DNA of 12,008 nt from Minisyncoccota bacterium. Its GTDB lineage: Bacteria; Patescibacteriota; Minisyncoccia; Minisyncoccales; GCA-002788555. Both the position numbers and the translations under genes were made by a program. The notes beneath the pieces were generated by a model. The model had not been told where the DNA came from and searched no databases. It worked only from the letters and a program-made list of their open reading frames with translations. Positions 11,974 to 12,008 of the stretch are shown piece by piece. Numbering within the stretch: position 1 is the first letter of the stretch; every line of letters begins with the position of its first letter. The stretch lies in assembly GCA_028697615.1 (NCBI GenBank), contig JAQVET010000019.1:1-12008 (forward strand), in the 5' to 3' direction.

Positions 11974-12008
11974 TCAAGATTAGCACGTCCAGAATGAATA
12001 TTCTACCA
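11974..12008 (-). pseudogene. Degenerate partial copy of tRNA-Gln (runs to window edge)
   Basis: Positions 11974-12008 align with 11901-11936 of the intact tRNA-Gln at about 26 of 36 positions with one gap. The D-loop end (TGGTAG), the TCTGGACG of the anticodon loop and the variable-region TAATCTTG are shared. The anticodon stem no longer pairs well, and no T arm or acceptor 3' strand follows. It looks like a decayed tandem copy just upstream of the intact gene; the other end is outside the window. Confidence 0.55.

Overview
The window is a compact, AT-rich (about 30% G+C by eye) bacterial segment in which every convincing gene lies on the minus strand, so transcription runs from position 12008 towards 1. 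It suggests a small-genome bacterium of the Candidate Phyla Radiation (Patescibacteria, perhaps a Parcubacteria-like lineage). The signs are stripped-down proteins (a PheT without its EMAP-II-like tRNA-binding domain, a VIT/CCC1 protein without its metal-binding domain, a half-length MFS protein), very short gaps, and a tRNA gene without encoded CCA. This lineage call is inference, not a database result. All 13 protein genes end in TAA and none contains an in-frame TGA, so the standard code fits.

Layout in the direction of transcription. (1) 12008-10508: a decayed partial copy of tRNA-Gln, an intact tRNA-Gln(CTG), a minimal VIT1/CCC1-type membrane protein only 23 nt after the tRNA, then a TauE/SafE (DUF81) permease with its own promoter. 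(2) 10435-5042: signal peptidase I (lepB) with an extended -10 promoter, then a translation cluster of hisS, a HIT-family hydrolase, pheS and pheT. (3) 5041-4780: a 262-nt intergenic region with phased ACGC motifs, a perfect 19-bp direct repeat and a good sigma-70-like promoter. (4) 4779-1427: a 4Fe-4S ferredoxin, ribosomal protein L25 (rplY/ctc), ftsA and ftsZ, closed by a clear rho-independent terminator; ftsZ also has its own promoter. (5) 1363-61: a rhomboid protease whose promoter places the start site on its ATG (predicted leaderless), followed 4 nt later by a six-helix half-MFS protein.

The genes combine translation (HisRS, PheRS, L25, tRNA-Gln), cell division (FtsA anchors FtsZ to the membrane; both interacting termini are visible), envelope proteolysis (signal peptidase I, rhomboid) and small transporters. 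I see no CRISPR array, toxin-antitoxin pair, insertion sequence, phage gene or defence system. The most unusual material is in the control regions (the 4780-5041 promoter region, the leaderless rhomboid promoter, the tRNA-Gln remnant) and in the domain losses, rather than a new multi-gene system.
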